Of a DNA stretch of 64,000 nt, positions 10,101 through 17,700 are shown piece after piece. Origin of the DNA: Lysobacter changpingensis (GTDB lineage Bacteria; Pseudomonadota; Gammaproteobacteria; Xanthomonadales; Xanthomonadaceae); assembly GCF_017308985.1 (NCBI RefSeq), contig NZ_JADWPE010000003.1, positions 1,240,001-1,304,000 of the forward strand, given 5' to 3'. Position 1 is the stretch's first letter. Each line of letters opens with the position of its first letter. The position numbers and the translations under genes are program-made. The notes under the pieces were generated by a model, which made no database searches, was not told the DNA's origin, and saw nothing but the letters and a program-made list of their open reading frames with translations.

Positions 10101-10631
10101 CAGCTGGCTCACTTCCAGGCTGGGCAGGCTGTGCGGATCGTCCGGCTCGGGCACGAAACGCTGCACGCGGCCGTCGCGTCCGAGCCGGTGAAGGCCCGCC
10201 GACGCCGTGCCGAACCAGATCGCGCCGTCCGGCGTGGACGTCACGGACCACACGTTGTCGCTGCCGATCCCCGGCGTGTTGTGCGAGTCGTAATGGCGGA
10301 AGGTGCGGCGATCCGTGTCGAGCATCGCCAGCCCCGCCTGGCTGGTGCCGACCCAGATGCGGTTGCGCGCATCCACGTGCACCGACCACAGGTAGTTGTC
10401 GAGCAGCCCGTCGCCGGCCCGCCACACGCGGAAGGTGATGCCGTCGTAGCGCGCCAGGCCGTCGCTGGTGGCGATCCACAGGTAGCCGCTCTGGTCCTCG
10501 GCGATGCCGTTGATGCTGTTGGACGGCAGGCCGTCGGCGACCGTGAGCTGCCGCGGGCGCGGGATCGCCGGACCCGCGAAGGCGGCATGGCACACGGCGC
10601 ACAACAGCAGCGCCCACAGCATTCGGATCAT
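7107..10631 (-). CDS. Hybrid sensor histidine kinase with two-component regulator propellers
   Basis: A 1174-residue membrane sensor. A cleavable signal peptide is followed by about 700 periplasmic residues containing many Reg_prop-type propeller repeats (GYLWIATSDGLARYDG, RIWVGTSQAGL, GAIWFGTASAGL), then a Y_Y_Y domain, a transmembrane helix near 760-777, HisKA with the phosphorylated His818 in GHEVRTP, HATPase_c (NLLANAIKF, DTGPGL, GGSGLGL), and a C-terminal receiver with phosphoacceptor Asp1104 in LLDLDLPGMDG. Such sensors often detect polysaccharide breakdown products. Unlike Bacteroides hybrids it has no AraC output domain, so a separate response regulator or Hpt protein is needed; none is adjacent. 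The ligand is unknown. Confidence 0.92.
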   Translation of the reverse strand: MIRMLWALLLCAVCHAAFAGPAIPRPRQLTVADGLPSNSINGIAEDQSGYLWIATSDGLARYDGITFRVWRAGDGLLDNYLWSVHVDARNRIWVGTSQAGLAMLDTDRRTFRHYDSHNTPGIGSDNVWSVTSTPDGAIWFGTASAGLHRLGRDGRVQRFVPEPDDPHSLPSLEVSQLRTTPAGELWIATRDGAARWNGRDFDRVRTDAFASPVINSIGVQPDGTLWFGTPRGVGVRRPDGRFDAAPFRALGADATVLDILVRDHAGQYWFDTPQGMGIEQNGRVQNVPLFSAASQGMVRPSWTSSLEDREGGVWFGSAGNGLWYLPANWRQFALYSRRLDDPASLGNAAVHGIAPGSDGTMWLVGTGGVLDRFDPRTGDIAHVARDFSEGYIVYNVLEGRSGYVWASYHDGLVRLDPKTGQVRRWTANDPRDPIPGGSAYLAQTSDGLVWIAGPAGEVQARTPEGVRMESIVPGDLRGPPEGGTIQQIGAGPNGALWLAWSDGLSQWDYTARRFIPVPGAPGGTILSFAMEGRNRVWIARLGVLEQYRWDGAKLTRMQRLDRSAGMPEVALNGVVVDREGVVWATTVRGLLRIDPERRAVRVYSVRDGLSNQEFPGKPVTTRDRDRILVGSPDGLVMFTAADVHPELQSPRLLVQGVDVSRGDVRTPLDASKPIVLEPGDRDLRVVARLLSFNDARNHAFRFRMNGYDADWVDVDASGERVYSQLDPGDYTLQIIARAADNIWSAPQTLTVTAKPPWWQTWPAIASFAAMILAVGWWSADAYRRRLKRRHAWQLSERERELAKQASLAKTRFLATLGHEVRTPMTGVLGMSELLLETPLDSHQRGHVDSIRRAGRHLLRLVNDALDLARIESGRLELADEPFDLRTVVDDAATLMAPLAKQSRLAFRVIVDDDAPHGMRGDANRVCQILLNLLANAIKFTERGSVELRVRALSPQGVRFEVTDTGPGLSSEQQARLFRRFEQADGARTAARYGGSGLGLAISQELTAEMGGSIEVESAPGEGARFIVQLPLPHDALPIEQDGAQALLAARGGPLSLLLVEDDPTVAEVICGLLRAQGHRIVHVAHALAALAEAATGTFDAALLDLDLPGMDGLALAQQLRLQGFDRPLLAITARADADAEPQAMAAGFQGFLRKPVTGAMLAALLQGVPREQVA

Positions 10632-10832
10632 CCGGTTCCCCCGCCCACTTCAGGACGCACTCGCTTTCAGGATGCACGTCTTACGTGGGTCGGCGGGGAT
10701 CGGCAAGGGGCGCCGCCGCTTCCCGCCACCACGGCGGCGCGCCCGCGCCTGCAACGGTTCGTTACGCCGCGGGTCCGCCCTGTTCACCCGCGTCCGCCTA
10801 GAATCCCGGCAACGTCCCCGCCGGAGAGCTCC

Positions 10833-11537
10833 GTGCCCGATCGTTCCGTGCCCGAGCGGATCCGCCCCGTTCTCCCCCGCGCCGCCTGGCTCGTGCTGGC
10901 GGCGCTCGGCGTGGCGCCGGCGGCCCCGGCGTTCGAGCCGCGCAGCTACGCGCTCGATCCGGTCCACACGCGGGTGCTGTTCGCGGTGGAGCACGCCGGA
11001 TTCTCGAAGGCGTTGGGCACGGTCTCGGGCAGCACCGGCACGCTGGTGTTCGATCGCGACGACTGGCAAAGCGCGCGGCTGGACGTGCGCGTACCGCTGG
11101 AACGCCTGGACCTGGGCGATCCGAAGTGGAACGACGCCGTGCGCGCGAGCAACCTGCTCGACACCGGACGCCACCCCGACGCGCATTTCGTCTCCACGAA
11201 CATCGAGCCCGTCGATGCCGACCACGCGAAGGTCTGCGGCGATCTCACCCTGCGCGGCGTCACCAGGCCGCTGTGCATGGACGTGACGCTCAACGCGTTC
11301 AAGCGCCATCCGCTGCCGCCGTTCCACCGCACCGCCGGTTTTTCCGCGACGGCGACGCTCAGTCGCGCGGCGTTCGGCATGAACGCGTGGCCGACCGTGA
11401 TCGGCGATGCGGTCGAGCTTCGCATCGAGGCCGAGGCCGAGCTTTCGAAGAGCGGCGCGCAGGCGCCGGCCGATCCATCCGGCGAACCTTCCGAACCTTC
11501 CGAACCCCAATCCCAGGAACCCGAGCCCACGCCATGA
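10833..11537 (+). CDS. YceI-family periplasmic protein (first copy)
   Basis: A 234-residue exported lipocalin-like protein. The N-terminal arginine region and an AAWLVLAALGVAPAAPA hydrophobic stretch form a signal peptide; the mature YceI domain starts YALDPVHTRVLFAVEHAGFSK and continues with the family's GVTRPLCMDV strand. YceI proteins bind isoprenoid-type lipids in a barrel. The last 30 residues are a Pro/Glu/Ser-rich tail outside the domain. The GTG start at 10833 follows GGAGAG; a second GTG 15 bases downstream is an alternative. Its stop overlaps the cytochrome gene's ATG, giving a three-gene operon. Confidence 0.85.
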   Translation: MPDRSVPERIRPVLPRAAWLVLAALGVAPAAPAFEPRSYALDPVHTRVLFAVEHAGFSKALGTVSGSTGTLVFDRDDWQSARLDVRVPLERLDLGDPKWNDAVRASNLLDTGRHPDAHFVSTNIEPVDADHAKVCGDLTLRGVTRPLCMDVTLNAFKRHPLPPFHRTAGFSATATLSRAAFGMNAWPTVIGDAVELRIEAEAELSKSGAQAPADPSGEPSEPSEPQSQEPEPTP

Positions 11538-12118
11538 TGCTGAGAAATTCCGCCGAACGCTGGGGTCCGGTCAGCCAGTTGCTGCACTGGCTGATCGTGC
11601 TGCTGATCCTCGGCCTGGGCGTGGTCGGGCTGGTCATGGTCGAACTGCCGAAGTCGCCGCGCTGGTTCTGGGTCTACGACCTGCACAAATCCTTCGGGCT
11701 CACCGTGCTCGCGCTGATCGTGCTGCGCCTGCTGTGGCGCTGGTTCGCCGGCGCGCCGAAGCCGGTGCCGGGCACTCCGCGCTGGCAGGAACGCGTGGCC
11801 ACCTCCACGCACGGCCTGCTGTATGCGCTGACCTTCGCCGTGCCGCTCTCGGGCTGGCTGTACGACTCGCTGAGCGGCCTGCGTCCGCTGCGCTGGTTCG
11901 GCCAGTTCAAGGTGCCCAAGCTCGCCGATCCGAGCCAGGCGCTCGCGCCGGTGATGCGCGACACGCACGAATGGCTGTTCTGGGCGCTGATCGCACTGGT
12001 CGCCGTGCATGCGGCGGCGGCGTTCTACCACCACCTGTTCCAGCACGACGCCACGCTGACGCGCATGCTGCCGCGCCGTCGCGCTTCTTCCCCCGATCCC
12101 GTTCCGGAGACCCGTTGA
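11534..12118 (+). CDS. Cytochrome b561-family membrane protein
   Basis: A 194-residue inner-membrane dihaem cytochrome b561 (CybB type) with four transmembrane helices. Candidate haem ligands lie in QLLHWLIVLLI, VYDLHKSFGLT, TSTHGLLYAL and VAVHAAAAFYHH. Such proteins pass electrons from quinol to periplasmic acceptors. The gene overlaps both neighbours (ATGA with the upstream YceI gene, TGATG with the downstream one). The yceI-cybB pairing is known from E. coli; here the cytochrome is bracketed by two YceI proteins, which suggests both work with the same quinone or lipid. Confidence 0.9.
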   Translation: MMLRNSAERWGPVSQLLHWLIVLLILGLGVVGLVMVELPKSPRWFWVYDLHKSFGLTVLALIVLRLLWRWFAGAPKPVPGTPRWQERVATSTHGLLYALTFAVPLSGWLYDSLSGLRPLRWFGQFKVPKLADPSQALAPVMRDTHEWLFWALIALVAVHAAAAFYHHLFQHDATLTRMLPRRRASSPDPVPETR

Positions 12119-12672
12119 TGTCGATCAAGCCCGCCCTGCTGGCGACCGTGCTGGCCGCGCTCGCCTTTCCCGCCTTCGCCGCCGACTACGTGCAGGCCGC
12201 CGGCTCGTCGCTGGTGTTCGCCAGCAAGTACGAAGGCGAAACCTTCACCGGCAAGATCCCGGGATTCGCGACGAAGCTGAGCTTCGATCCGGCGCAGCTG
12301 GCGACGTCGAAGCTCGACGTGACCATTCCCCTCGCCGGCGCGAACACCGCCAACAGCGATCGCGACGACACGCTGCGCGGCGCGGATTTCTTCTCGATCG
12401 CGAAGTTCCCGCAGGCGCGCTACACCGCGACGAAGTTCCGCAGCCTCGGCGGCAACCAGTACGCGGCCGACGGCACGCTGACCCTGCGCGGCGTGAGCAA
12501 GCCGGTGACGCTGACCTTCACCTGGACGCCGGGCGCGCAGCCGGTGCTGAGCGGCAAGGCCACCGTGAAGCGGCTGGATTTCGGCGTCGGCGGCGGCGAC
12601 TGGGCCGACACGGCGCTGATTCCGAACGAGGTGGCGGTGAGCACGAAGGTGGTGTTCGCGCCGGCGAAGTGA
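12118..12672 (+). CDS. YceI-family periplasmic protein (second copy)
   Basis: A 184-residue protein with a clean Sec signal peptide ending AFAADY, followed by one YceI lipocalin-like domain: SSLVFASKYEGETFTGKI, an ATSKLDVTIPL strand, DFFSIAKFPQARYTA and GTLTLRGVSKPVTL. It differs clearly from the first YceI protein of the operon, so the pair is not a recent duplication. The ATG sits inside the cytochrome stop (TGATG). A degenerate REPIN-like element follows directly. Confidence 0.87.
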   Translation: MSIKPALLATVLAALAFPAFAADYVQAAGSSLVFASKYEGETFTGKIPGFATKLSFDPAQLATSKLDVTIPLAGANTANSDRDDTLRGADFFSIAKFPQARYTATKFRSLGGNQYAADGTLTLRGVSKPVTLTFTWTPGAQPVLSGKATVKRLDFGVGGGDWADTALIPNEVAVSTKVVFAPAK

Positions 12673-12681
12673 GGGTGCCGT

Positions 12682-12767
12682 TGTAGCCCGGGCAAGCGGA
12701 GCGCACCCGGGGCAGGCGTAACAGCGGCGGTGTCCCGGGTGCGGCCTTCGGCCTTGCCCAGGCTGCA
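12682..12767. repeat. REPIN-like palindromic element, copy 2 (degenerate)
   Basis: It begins TGTAGCCCGGGCAAGCGGAGCG and ends GCCCAGGCTGCA, the same two-arm layout as the other copies but with several substitutions (GGCAAGCGGAGCG in place of GGTAAGCGAAGCG). It is the most divergent of the seven and lies between the convergent YceI and glutaredoxin-like genes. Confidence 0.8.
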
Positions 12768-12776
12768 AAACCACAA

Positions 12777-13028
12777 TCAACGACCGACGAACGCCACCAC
12801 CTGCGCCACGTCGAACGGCCAGTCCAGCTCCACGCCGCGCGTCTCGTCGCGCAGCACCGGAACGCGCACGCCGTAACGCATCTCCAGCGCGTCGTCGCCG
12901 TCGATGAACACGCTCTCGAATTCGGGCACCCGAGCCTGCGCGAGCACCTCCAGCGCGAGGTCGCACAGGTGGCAATCGTCGCGCTGGAACAGCGTCAGCG
13001 GTGGTGCGACGGCGGGCACGTCCTGCAT
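12777..13028 (-). CDS. Glutaredoxin-like (DUF836) thiol protein
   Basis: An 83-residue thioredoxin-fold protein. [14 protein letters not shown] holds a CxxC redox motif (CHLC) after the first strand; VPVLRDE supplies the cis-proline of the fold. This matches the small glutaredoxin-family/DUF836 proteins, presumed to be cytoplasmic thiol-disulfide reductases. The ATG lies 105 bases from the divergent L-serine dehydratase start, so the two genes share a regulatory region. The partner and substrate are unknown. Confidence 0.82.
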   Translation of the reverse strand: MQDVPAVAPPLTLFQRDDCHLCDLALEVLAQARVPEFESVFIDGDDALEMRYGVRVPVLRDETRGVELDWPFDVAQVVAFVGR

Positions 13029-13133
13029 ACGCAATGCGGCGGAGTATGGCGGGGCCGGCCCCGCGGGGCGCGTAGAATAGCGGTATTTCCGCCGCACCCG
13101 TCGTGCGCGCGGTGGCCTTTTCCGGAGCAGTGC

Positions 13134-14531
13134 GTGGCCGTCAGCAGTTTCGACCTCTTCAAGATCGGCATCGGGCCGAGTTCGTCCCACACCGTCGGCC
13201 CGATGCGCGCCGCCGCGCGTTTCGTGCAGCGCTGGCTGCTGGAAGGCGGCAACGGCGACGGCAGCGACCTGGCGCGTACCGTGCGCGTGCGCGCCGAAGT
13301 CTTCGGCTCGCTCGCGCTCACCGGCCGTGGCCATGGCACCGACAAGGCGGTGCTGATGGGCCTTGAAGGCCATCTGCCCAACGAGATCGATCCGGACCTG
13401 ATTCCGGCGGCCCTGGAACGCATCCGCAGCACCAAGCGCATCCGCCTGTTCGACCGCCACGAGATCGGCTTCGACGAGAAGCACGACCTCATCATGAACA
13501 AGCGCCAGAAGCTGCCGTTCCACACCAATGGCATGCGCTTCACCGCTTTCGACGCGGACGGCAACGTGATCGCCACGCGCGACTACTACTCCGTCGGCGG
13601 CGGCTTCGTGGTGAACCAGGACGAAGCGGCGGAAGACCGCATCGTCGCCGACACGACCGAACTGCCCTATCCGTTCCACTCCGGCGACGAACTGCTCGCG
13701 CGCAGCCGCGACAGCGGATTGAGCATCGCGCAGCTGATGTACGCCAACGAACAGGTGTGGCGCACGCCGGCGGAGATCGACGCGGGGCTCGACGAGATCT
13801 GGAACGCGATGCAGGCGTGCGTGGCGCGCGGCATCCGCGAGAAGGGCACGTTGCCGGGTGGCCTGCATGTGTCGCGCCGCGCACCGGCGCTGCATGCGGA
13901 ACTTGCGGCGCGGCCGGAAGCGGCGATGCGCGATCCGCTCACCACGCTGGACTGGGTCAACCTGTACGCGCTCGCGGTAAACGAGGAGAACGCCGCCGGT
14001 GGCCGCGTCGTCACCGCACCGACCAACGGCGCGGCGGGCATCATCCCCGCGGTGCTGCATTACTACGACCGCTTCTGCCCGGGCGCGAACATCCAGGGCG
14101 TGCGCACGTTCCTTTTGACCGCCGCGGCGGTGGGCATCCTCTACAAGGAAAACGCGAGCATCTCCGGCGCCGAGGTTGGTTGCCAGGGCGAAGTGGGCGT
14201 CGCGTGTTCGATGGCGGCGGCCGGTTTGACGGCGGCGATCGGCGGCACGTCGAGCCAGATCGAGAACGCGGCTGAAATCGGCATGGAACACAACCTCGGC
14301 CTCACCTGCGATCCGATCGGCGGGCTGGTGCAGATCCCCTGCATCGAACGCAACGCGATGGGCGCGGTGAAGGCGATCAACGCCAGCCGCATGGCGATGC
14401 GCGGCGACGGCAAGCACAAGGTGTCGCTCGACAAGGTCATCAAGACGATGCGCGACACGGGTCGCGACATGCAGGACAAGTACAAGGAAACGTCGCGCGG
14501 CGGGTTGGCGGTGAATGTGATCGAGTGCTGA
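13134..14531 (+). CDS. sdaA: L-serine ammonia-lyase, iron-sulfur type, single chain
   Basis: A 465-residue enzyme deaminating L-serine to pyruvate and ammonia with an oxygen-sensitive [4Fe-4S] cluster. The N-terminal beta domain starts [21 protein letters not shown]; the alpha domain carries [38 protein letters not shown] and [21 protein letters not shown], which supply the cluster cysteines. Both domains are in one chain, as in E. coli SdaA/SdaB, unlike the two-subunit Gram-positive form. I chose the GTG at 13134 because GGAG lies 7 bases upstream and the family N-terminus begins here. E. coli naming is used by analogy. Confidence 0.92.
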   Translation: MAVSSFDLFKIGIGPSSSHTVGPMRAAARFVQRWLLEGGNGDGSDLARTVRVRAEVFGSLALTGRGHGTDKAVLMGLEGHLPNEIDPDLIPAALERIRSTKRIRLFDRHEIGFDEKHDLIMNKRQKLPFHTNGMRFTAFDADGNVIATRDYYSVGGGFVVNQDEAAEDRIVADTTELPYPFHSGDELLARSRDSGLSIAQLMYANEQVWRTPAEIDAGLDEIWNAMQACVARGIREKGTLPGGLHVSRRAPALHAELAARPEAAMRDPLTTLDWVNLYALAVNEENAAGGRVVTAPTNGAAGIIPAVLHYYDRFCPGANIQGVRTFLLTAAAVGILYKENASISGAEVGCQGEVGVACSMAAAGLTAAIGGTSSQIENAAEIGMEHNLGLTCDPIGGLVQIPCIERNAMGAVKAINASRMAMRGDGKHKVSLDKVIKTMRDTGRDMQDKYKETSRGGLAVNVIEC

Positions 14532-14575
14532 GGGCACCCGTCATTCCAGCGAATGCCGGGATGACGTTGTTCTTT

Positions 14576-14654
14576 TGTAGCCCGGGTAAGCGAAGCGCAC
14601 CCGGGAGCGCGGTCACTTCTCCAACCCGGGTGCGCTTCGCTTACCCGGGCTACA
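14576..14654. repeat. REPIN-like palindromic element, copy 3
   Basis: TGTAGCCCGGGTAAGCGAAG...CCCGGGCTACA with both arms nearly perfect. This is the only copy in the window between tandemly oriented genes (sdaA and the MHYT protein gene); it lies 44 bases after the sdaA stop. Confidence 0.9.
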
Positions 14655-14774
14655 AAGACCACGACGCAAGCAACGTTCCCGCTCTCGCTGGAATGACGTC
14701 CAAGTGGTTCGCCGGTAACGCAGTGCCCCCACCCCCTCCCCCACACCGCCCATCGACCCGCCAGATCCGGCCCC

Positions 14775-14801
14775 TAAAGTTTTCCCGCCGCCGGCCGATG
14801 G
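14775..14801 (+). promoter_or_regulatory. Flagellar sigma-28 (FliA)-like promoter
   Basis: TAAAGTTT, an 11-base spacer, then GCCGATGG. The enterobacterial FliA consensus is TAAAGTTT-N11-GCCGATAA, so the -35 box and spacing match exactly and the -10 box matches at six of eight positions. It lies 42 bases upstream of the MHYT-PAS-GGDEF-EAL start codon in the correct orientation. If used, it would tie this c-di-GMP enzyme to the flagellar regulon. Confidence 0.68.
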
Positions 14802-14843
14802 GAACGGTGACCATCGGTCTGCTTCTCTGGGGAGGGGAGCGGC

Positions 14844-17240
14844 ATGCAGGGGACTTACGACCTCAGGGCGATCGCCCTGTCGTTCCTTATCGCCTGGTTC
14901 GCGGCGTTCGTCGCGATCCAGCTCGTCGGACGCGTGCGCAGCGCGACGGCACGGCGCACGCCGCTGTGGGTGTGGGCGGGAGGAACCGCGTTCGGGCTGG
15001 GCATCTGGTCGATGCACTTCACCGGGATGATGGCCTTCCGCCTGCCGGTGCCGCTGGTCTACGACGTGCGCGTCACCGCGTTGTCGATGGTGCCGGCGGT
15101 GCTCGCCTCGGTGCTCGCGCTGTACGTGGCCGGCACGCGCACGCGCAGCTTCGCGCAGGTCCTGCTCGCCGCGATGTGCATGGCCATCGGCATCTGCAGC
15201 ATGCATTACATCGGCATGGCGGCGATTCCCTTTGCGCCGGCCGCCACGTATTCGCCGTTCTGGATCGTCGCCTCGGTCGTCGTCGCGCTGGCCGTGTCGA
15301 TGGTGGCGCTGCACCTGCTCACGCGTTTCTCGTGGGTCGGCAACGAACCCCGCTTCGGCGTGCAGCTCGGCGCCGCGGCGCTGATGGCGCTGGGCGTGTG
15401 CGGCACGCATTACACGGGGATGGCGGCGTTGCAGATCGCGCCGGACGCGATGTGCGTGACCGCGCCCGGCACGGTGCCGGGCGAGCAGCTCAGCCTGGTG
15501 ATCGTCGGCATCGCGCTCATCTATCTCGCGGCGATCACCATCGGCTCGCAGCGCGACCTGCACGCCAGCGAGCAGCGTTTCCGCGCGCTCGTCGACGGCG
15601 CGCCCGGCGCGATGATCATCGTCGATGCGGACGGCCGCATCTCGCTGGCGAACGTGGAAGCCGAGCGCCTGCTCGGCTACGCGCGCGGCGAACTGGTCGG
15701 CCATCCCATCGAAGTGCTCATTCCCGAACGCCTGCTGCCGTCGTGCCCGCAGGAACGCGCGCGTTTCCTGCGCGTGCAGCGTCGCGTGCACCTGGGCGGC
15801 GGCGAGCATGAACTGCACTGCCTGCGGCGCGACGGCGGCGAGGTGCCGGTCGAACTGGGCCTGAGCCCCATCACCGTGCAGGGCCGCAACATCGTCGTGG
15901 CCTCGATCATGGACCTCACCGAGCGCAAGCAGGCGCAGGACCGCATCGCGCGGCTGGCGTATTTCGACGCGCTCACCGGGCTTCCCAACCGCAGCCGGTT
16001 CGAACTGCGCCTGGAACAGGCGCTGGCGCAGCGCGATCCCGACGGCTTCGGCCTGATCTTCGCCGACCTCGACGGCTTCAAGGAAATCAACGATTCGCTC
16101 GGCCACAGCGCCGGCGATCGCGTGCTCGCGCAGATCGCGCACCGCCTGCGCGAAGGCGTGGGCGAGCGCGGCGAAGTGTTCCGCTTCGGTGGCGACGAAT
16201 TCATCATCCTGCTGCCCAGCGGTTCGCCGACGCGCGATGCGGGCATCGCCGAGGAGCTCATCCGCCGCGTCGCCGTGCCGCTGTGGATGGAAGGCGAACA
16301 GCTCGGCGTCACGCTGAGCCTGGGCAGCGTGCGGCATCCCGAACACGGGCGCGACCACGACCAGCTGCTCAAGCGCGCCGACATCGCGATGTACCAGGCC
16401 AAGGGCGCGGGCAAGAACGTGCACCTGCGTTTCCTGCCCGACATGGAAGCGTCGGTGACGCGCCGCTTCGCGATGCTCAACGAACTGCGCAGCGCGCAGG
16501 AGCTCGGCCAGCTGGTGCTGCTGTACCAGCCGATCATCGAGCTGCGCCGTCGTCGCATCGTCGGCGCCGAGGCGCTGGTGTACTGGGATCATCCGCGACA
16601 TGGGCGCATCACGCCGTCCACGTTCATTCCGGTGGCAGAAGAGCACGGCCTGATCGAGCAGCTCGGCGAATGGGTGCTGGAGGAAGCCGTGCGCCAGTCC
16701 TCCGCATGGCGCGCGCGCGGGCTGACGCCGATGCGCATGGCGGTGAACGTCTCCAGCGCGCAGTTCCGCGATGCGAACCGCCTGCGCAACGCGGTCGATC
16801 GCGTGCTGCGCCGGCACGGATACCCGGCCGACGGTCTGGAGCTGGAAATCACCGAGCGACAGATCATGACCGACCCCGCCTCGAGCGTGGCGACGATGAA
16901 CGCGCTGTCCGACCTCGGCGTGGCGATGGCGCTGGACGATTTCGGCACGGGCTATTCGAGCCTGAGCCACCTGCGCGAATTCCCCCTGCGCAAGCTGAAG
17001 ATCGACCGTGCGTTCACCGACCAGATCGACCGCGATCCCGGCGGATTGGCGATCGTGCGCGCGGTGATCGAACTCGGCCGCAACCTCGGCATGCAGGTGG
17101 TGGCCGAAGGCGTGGAACGCGAAGCGCAGGTGGCACCGCTGCTGGCGGCCGAATGCGCGCTGGTGCAGGGGTTCCTGTTCGGGGCGCCGATGCTGGCGTC
17201 GGAATTCGAGCGCCGCCTGCTGCGACCGATGCCGGCCTGA
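14844..17240 (+). CDS. MHYT-PAS-GGDEF-EAL membrane c-di-GMP enzyme
   Basis: A 798-residue membrane protein. Residues 1 to about 230 form seven helices with three MHYT-type motifs (MHFT, MHYI, THYT), a predicted copper-binding sensor for oxygen, CO or NO. A PAS domain follows, then GGDEF with an intact active site at 449-453 (diguanylate cyclase) and EAL with the catalytic motif at 576-578, [24 protein letters not shown] and VVAEGVE (phosphodiesterase). Both catalytic centres look complete, so it could make or degrade c-di-GMP. No RxxD inhibitory site was noted before GGDEF. It has its own promoter region, with a sigma-28-like site. Confidence 0.94.
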   Translation: MQGTYDLRAIALSFLIAWFAAFVAIQLVGRVRSATARRTPLWVWAGGTAFGLGIWSMHFTGMMAFRLPVPLVYDVRVTALSMVPAVLASVLALYVAGTRTRSFAQVLLAAMCMAIGICSMHYIGMAAIPFAPAATYSPFWIVASVVVALAVSMVALHLLTRFSWVGNEPRFGVQLGAAALMALGVCGTHYTGMAALQIAPDAMCVTAPGTVPGEQLSLVIVGIALIYLAAITIGSQRDLHASEQRFRALVDGAPGAMIIVDADGRISLANVEAERLLGYARGELVGHPIEVLIPERLLPSCPQERARFLRVQRRVHLGGGEHELHCLRRDGGEVPVELGLSPITVQGRNIVVASIMDLTERKQAQDRIARLAYFDALTGLPNRSRFELRLEQALAQRDPDGFGLIFADLDGFKEINDSLGHSAGDRVLAQIAHRLREGVGERGEVFRFGGDEFIILLPSGSPTRDAGIAEELIRRVAVPLWMEGEQLGVTLSLGSVRHPEHGRDHDQLLKRADIAMYQAKGAGKNVHLRFLPDMEASVTRRFAMLNELRSAQELGQLVLLYQPIIELRRRRIVGAEALVYWDHPRHGRITPSTFIPVAEEHGLIEQLGEWVLEEAVRQSSAWRARGLTPMRMAVNVSSAQFRDANRLRNAVDRVLRRHGYPADGLELEITERQIMTDPASSVATMNALSDLGVAMALDDFGTGYSSLSHLREFPLRKLKIDRAFTDQIDRDPGGLAIVRAVIELGRNLGMQVVAEGVEREAQVAPLLAAECALVQGFLFGAPMLASEFERRLLRPMPA

Positions 17241-17329
17241 GTCGGGCCGGACAACACCGCATCGCGCAAGGCGATGCGGCGCCGCAGCATGCGCGACGAC
17301 GCGTTGCGGCCTGTCTTCTCGCGTTTAAC

Positions 17330-17348
17330 GATTGTCTTTCGGACAATC
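17330..17348. promoter_or_regulatory. Inverted repeat GATTGTC-N5-GACAATC
   Basis: Perfect 7-bp arms flanked by TTAAC and ATTAA, in an AT-rich patch of an otherwise GC-rich spacer. It lies 353 bases before the chitinase start. It could be an operator or part of a promoter; it shares the TTGTC/GACAA half-site with the palindrome at 17462. Confidence 0.45.
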
Positions 17349-17461
17349 ATTAAGTCGGCGTGATGCGGCGCCGTTTTCAGGCTGCCCCGCACGCGCGTTC
17401 GTCGGCGCCAGGCGGTAGCCGGCGCGAAATGCGGATGCGATCACAGATCGACCCCCAACCC

Positions 17462-17479
17462 GCTGACAACGTTGTCAGC
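17462..17479. promoter_or_regulatory. 18-bp perfect palindrome, LacI-type operator candidate
   Basis: GCTGACAACGTTGTCAGC is identical to its reverse complement. The central CG step and 18-bp length are typical of LacI/GalR-family operators. It lies 221 bases upstream of the chitinase start codon. No LacI-family gene occurs in the window, so the regulator is unidentified. Confidence 0.5.
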
Positions 17480-17700
17480 CATCGACCGGACCATTCCACG
17501 CGGCATGACGCCGCCGGCTCCGGTTCCGTTCCTGCCGGAGGTGAGCGTGTCGGATTCGCGCCAGATCGGCTTCATCGCGCAAGCGCCCATCGCACGCGGC
17601 GGCGTGCGTCCACCTGCGGCACCCGGGGGTCACTAAAGGCGCCGGGCCCGGTCGGGGCCGGCATGTGTGTGGCGGTCAATCTCGTATGGGAGGGAAGCTC

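Larger units (their letters stand above)
14532..14843. other. 312-base intergenic region: repeat fragments, REPIN and promoter
   Basis: No gene is seen. The region holds a short CATTCCAGCGAATGCCGGGATGACG-like fragment from 14541, the REPIN-like element at 14576-14654, and a partner fragment GCTCTCGCTGGAATGACG near 14681. The two fragments look like halves of another dispersed repeat split by the REPIN. A C-rich tract and a sigma-28-like promoter follow, with a GGGGAGGGGAG ribosome site before the ATG at 14844. Confidence 0.65.
17241..17700. other. 460-base regulatory region upstream of the chitinase gene
   Basis: No gene is seen. The region holds two inverted repeats built on TTGTC/GACAA half-sites (17330-17348 and 17462-17479), and a possible CRP/Clp-type site at 17430-17445 (TGCGG-N6-TCACA, left half weak). 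Further hairpin-forming GC-rich sequence and a GGGAGGGAAGC ribosome site precede the ATG at 17701. Chitinases in this family are commonly under carbon-source and Clp control; regulation here is inferred only from these motifs. Confidence 0.55.

Noticed and set aside
7377-10832. Long plus-strand frame opposite the hybrid histidine kinase
   Set aside because: Only the last part (from 10833) matches a family (YceI); the rest is antisense to clear kinase and propeller domains.
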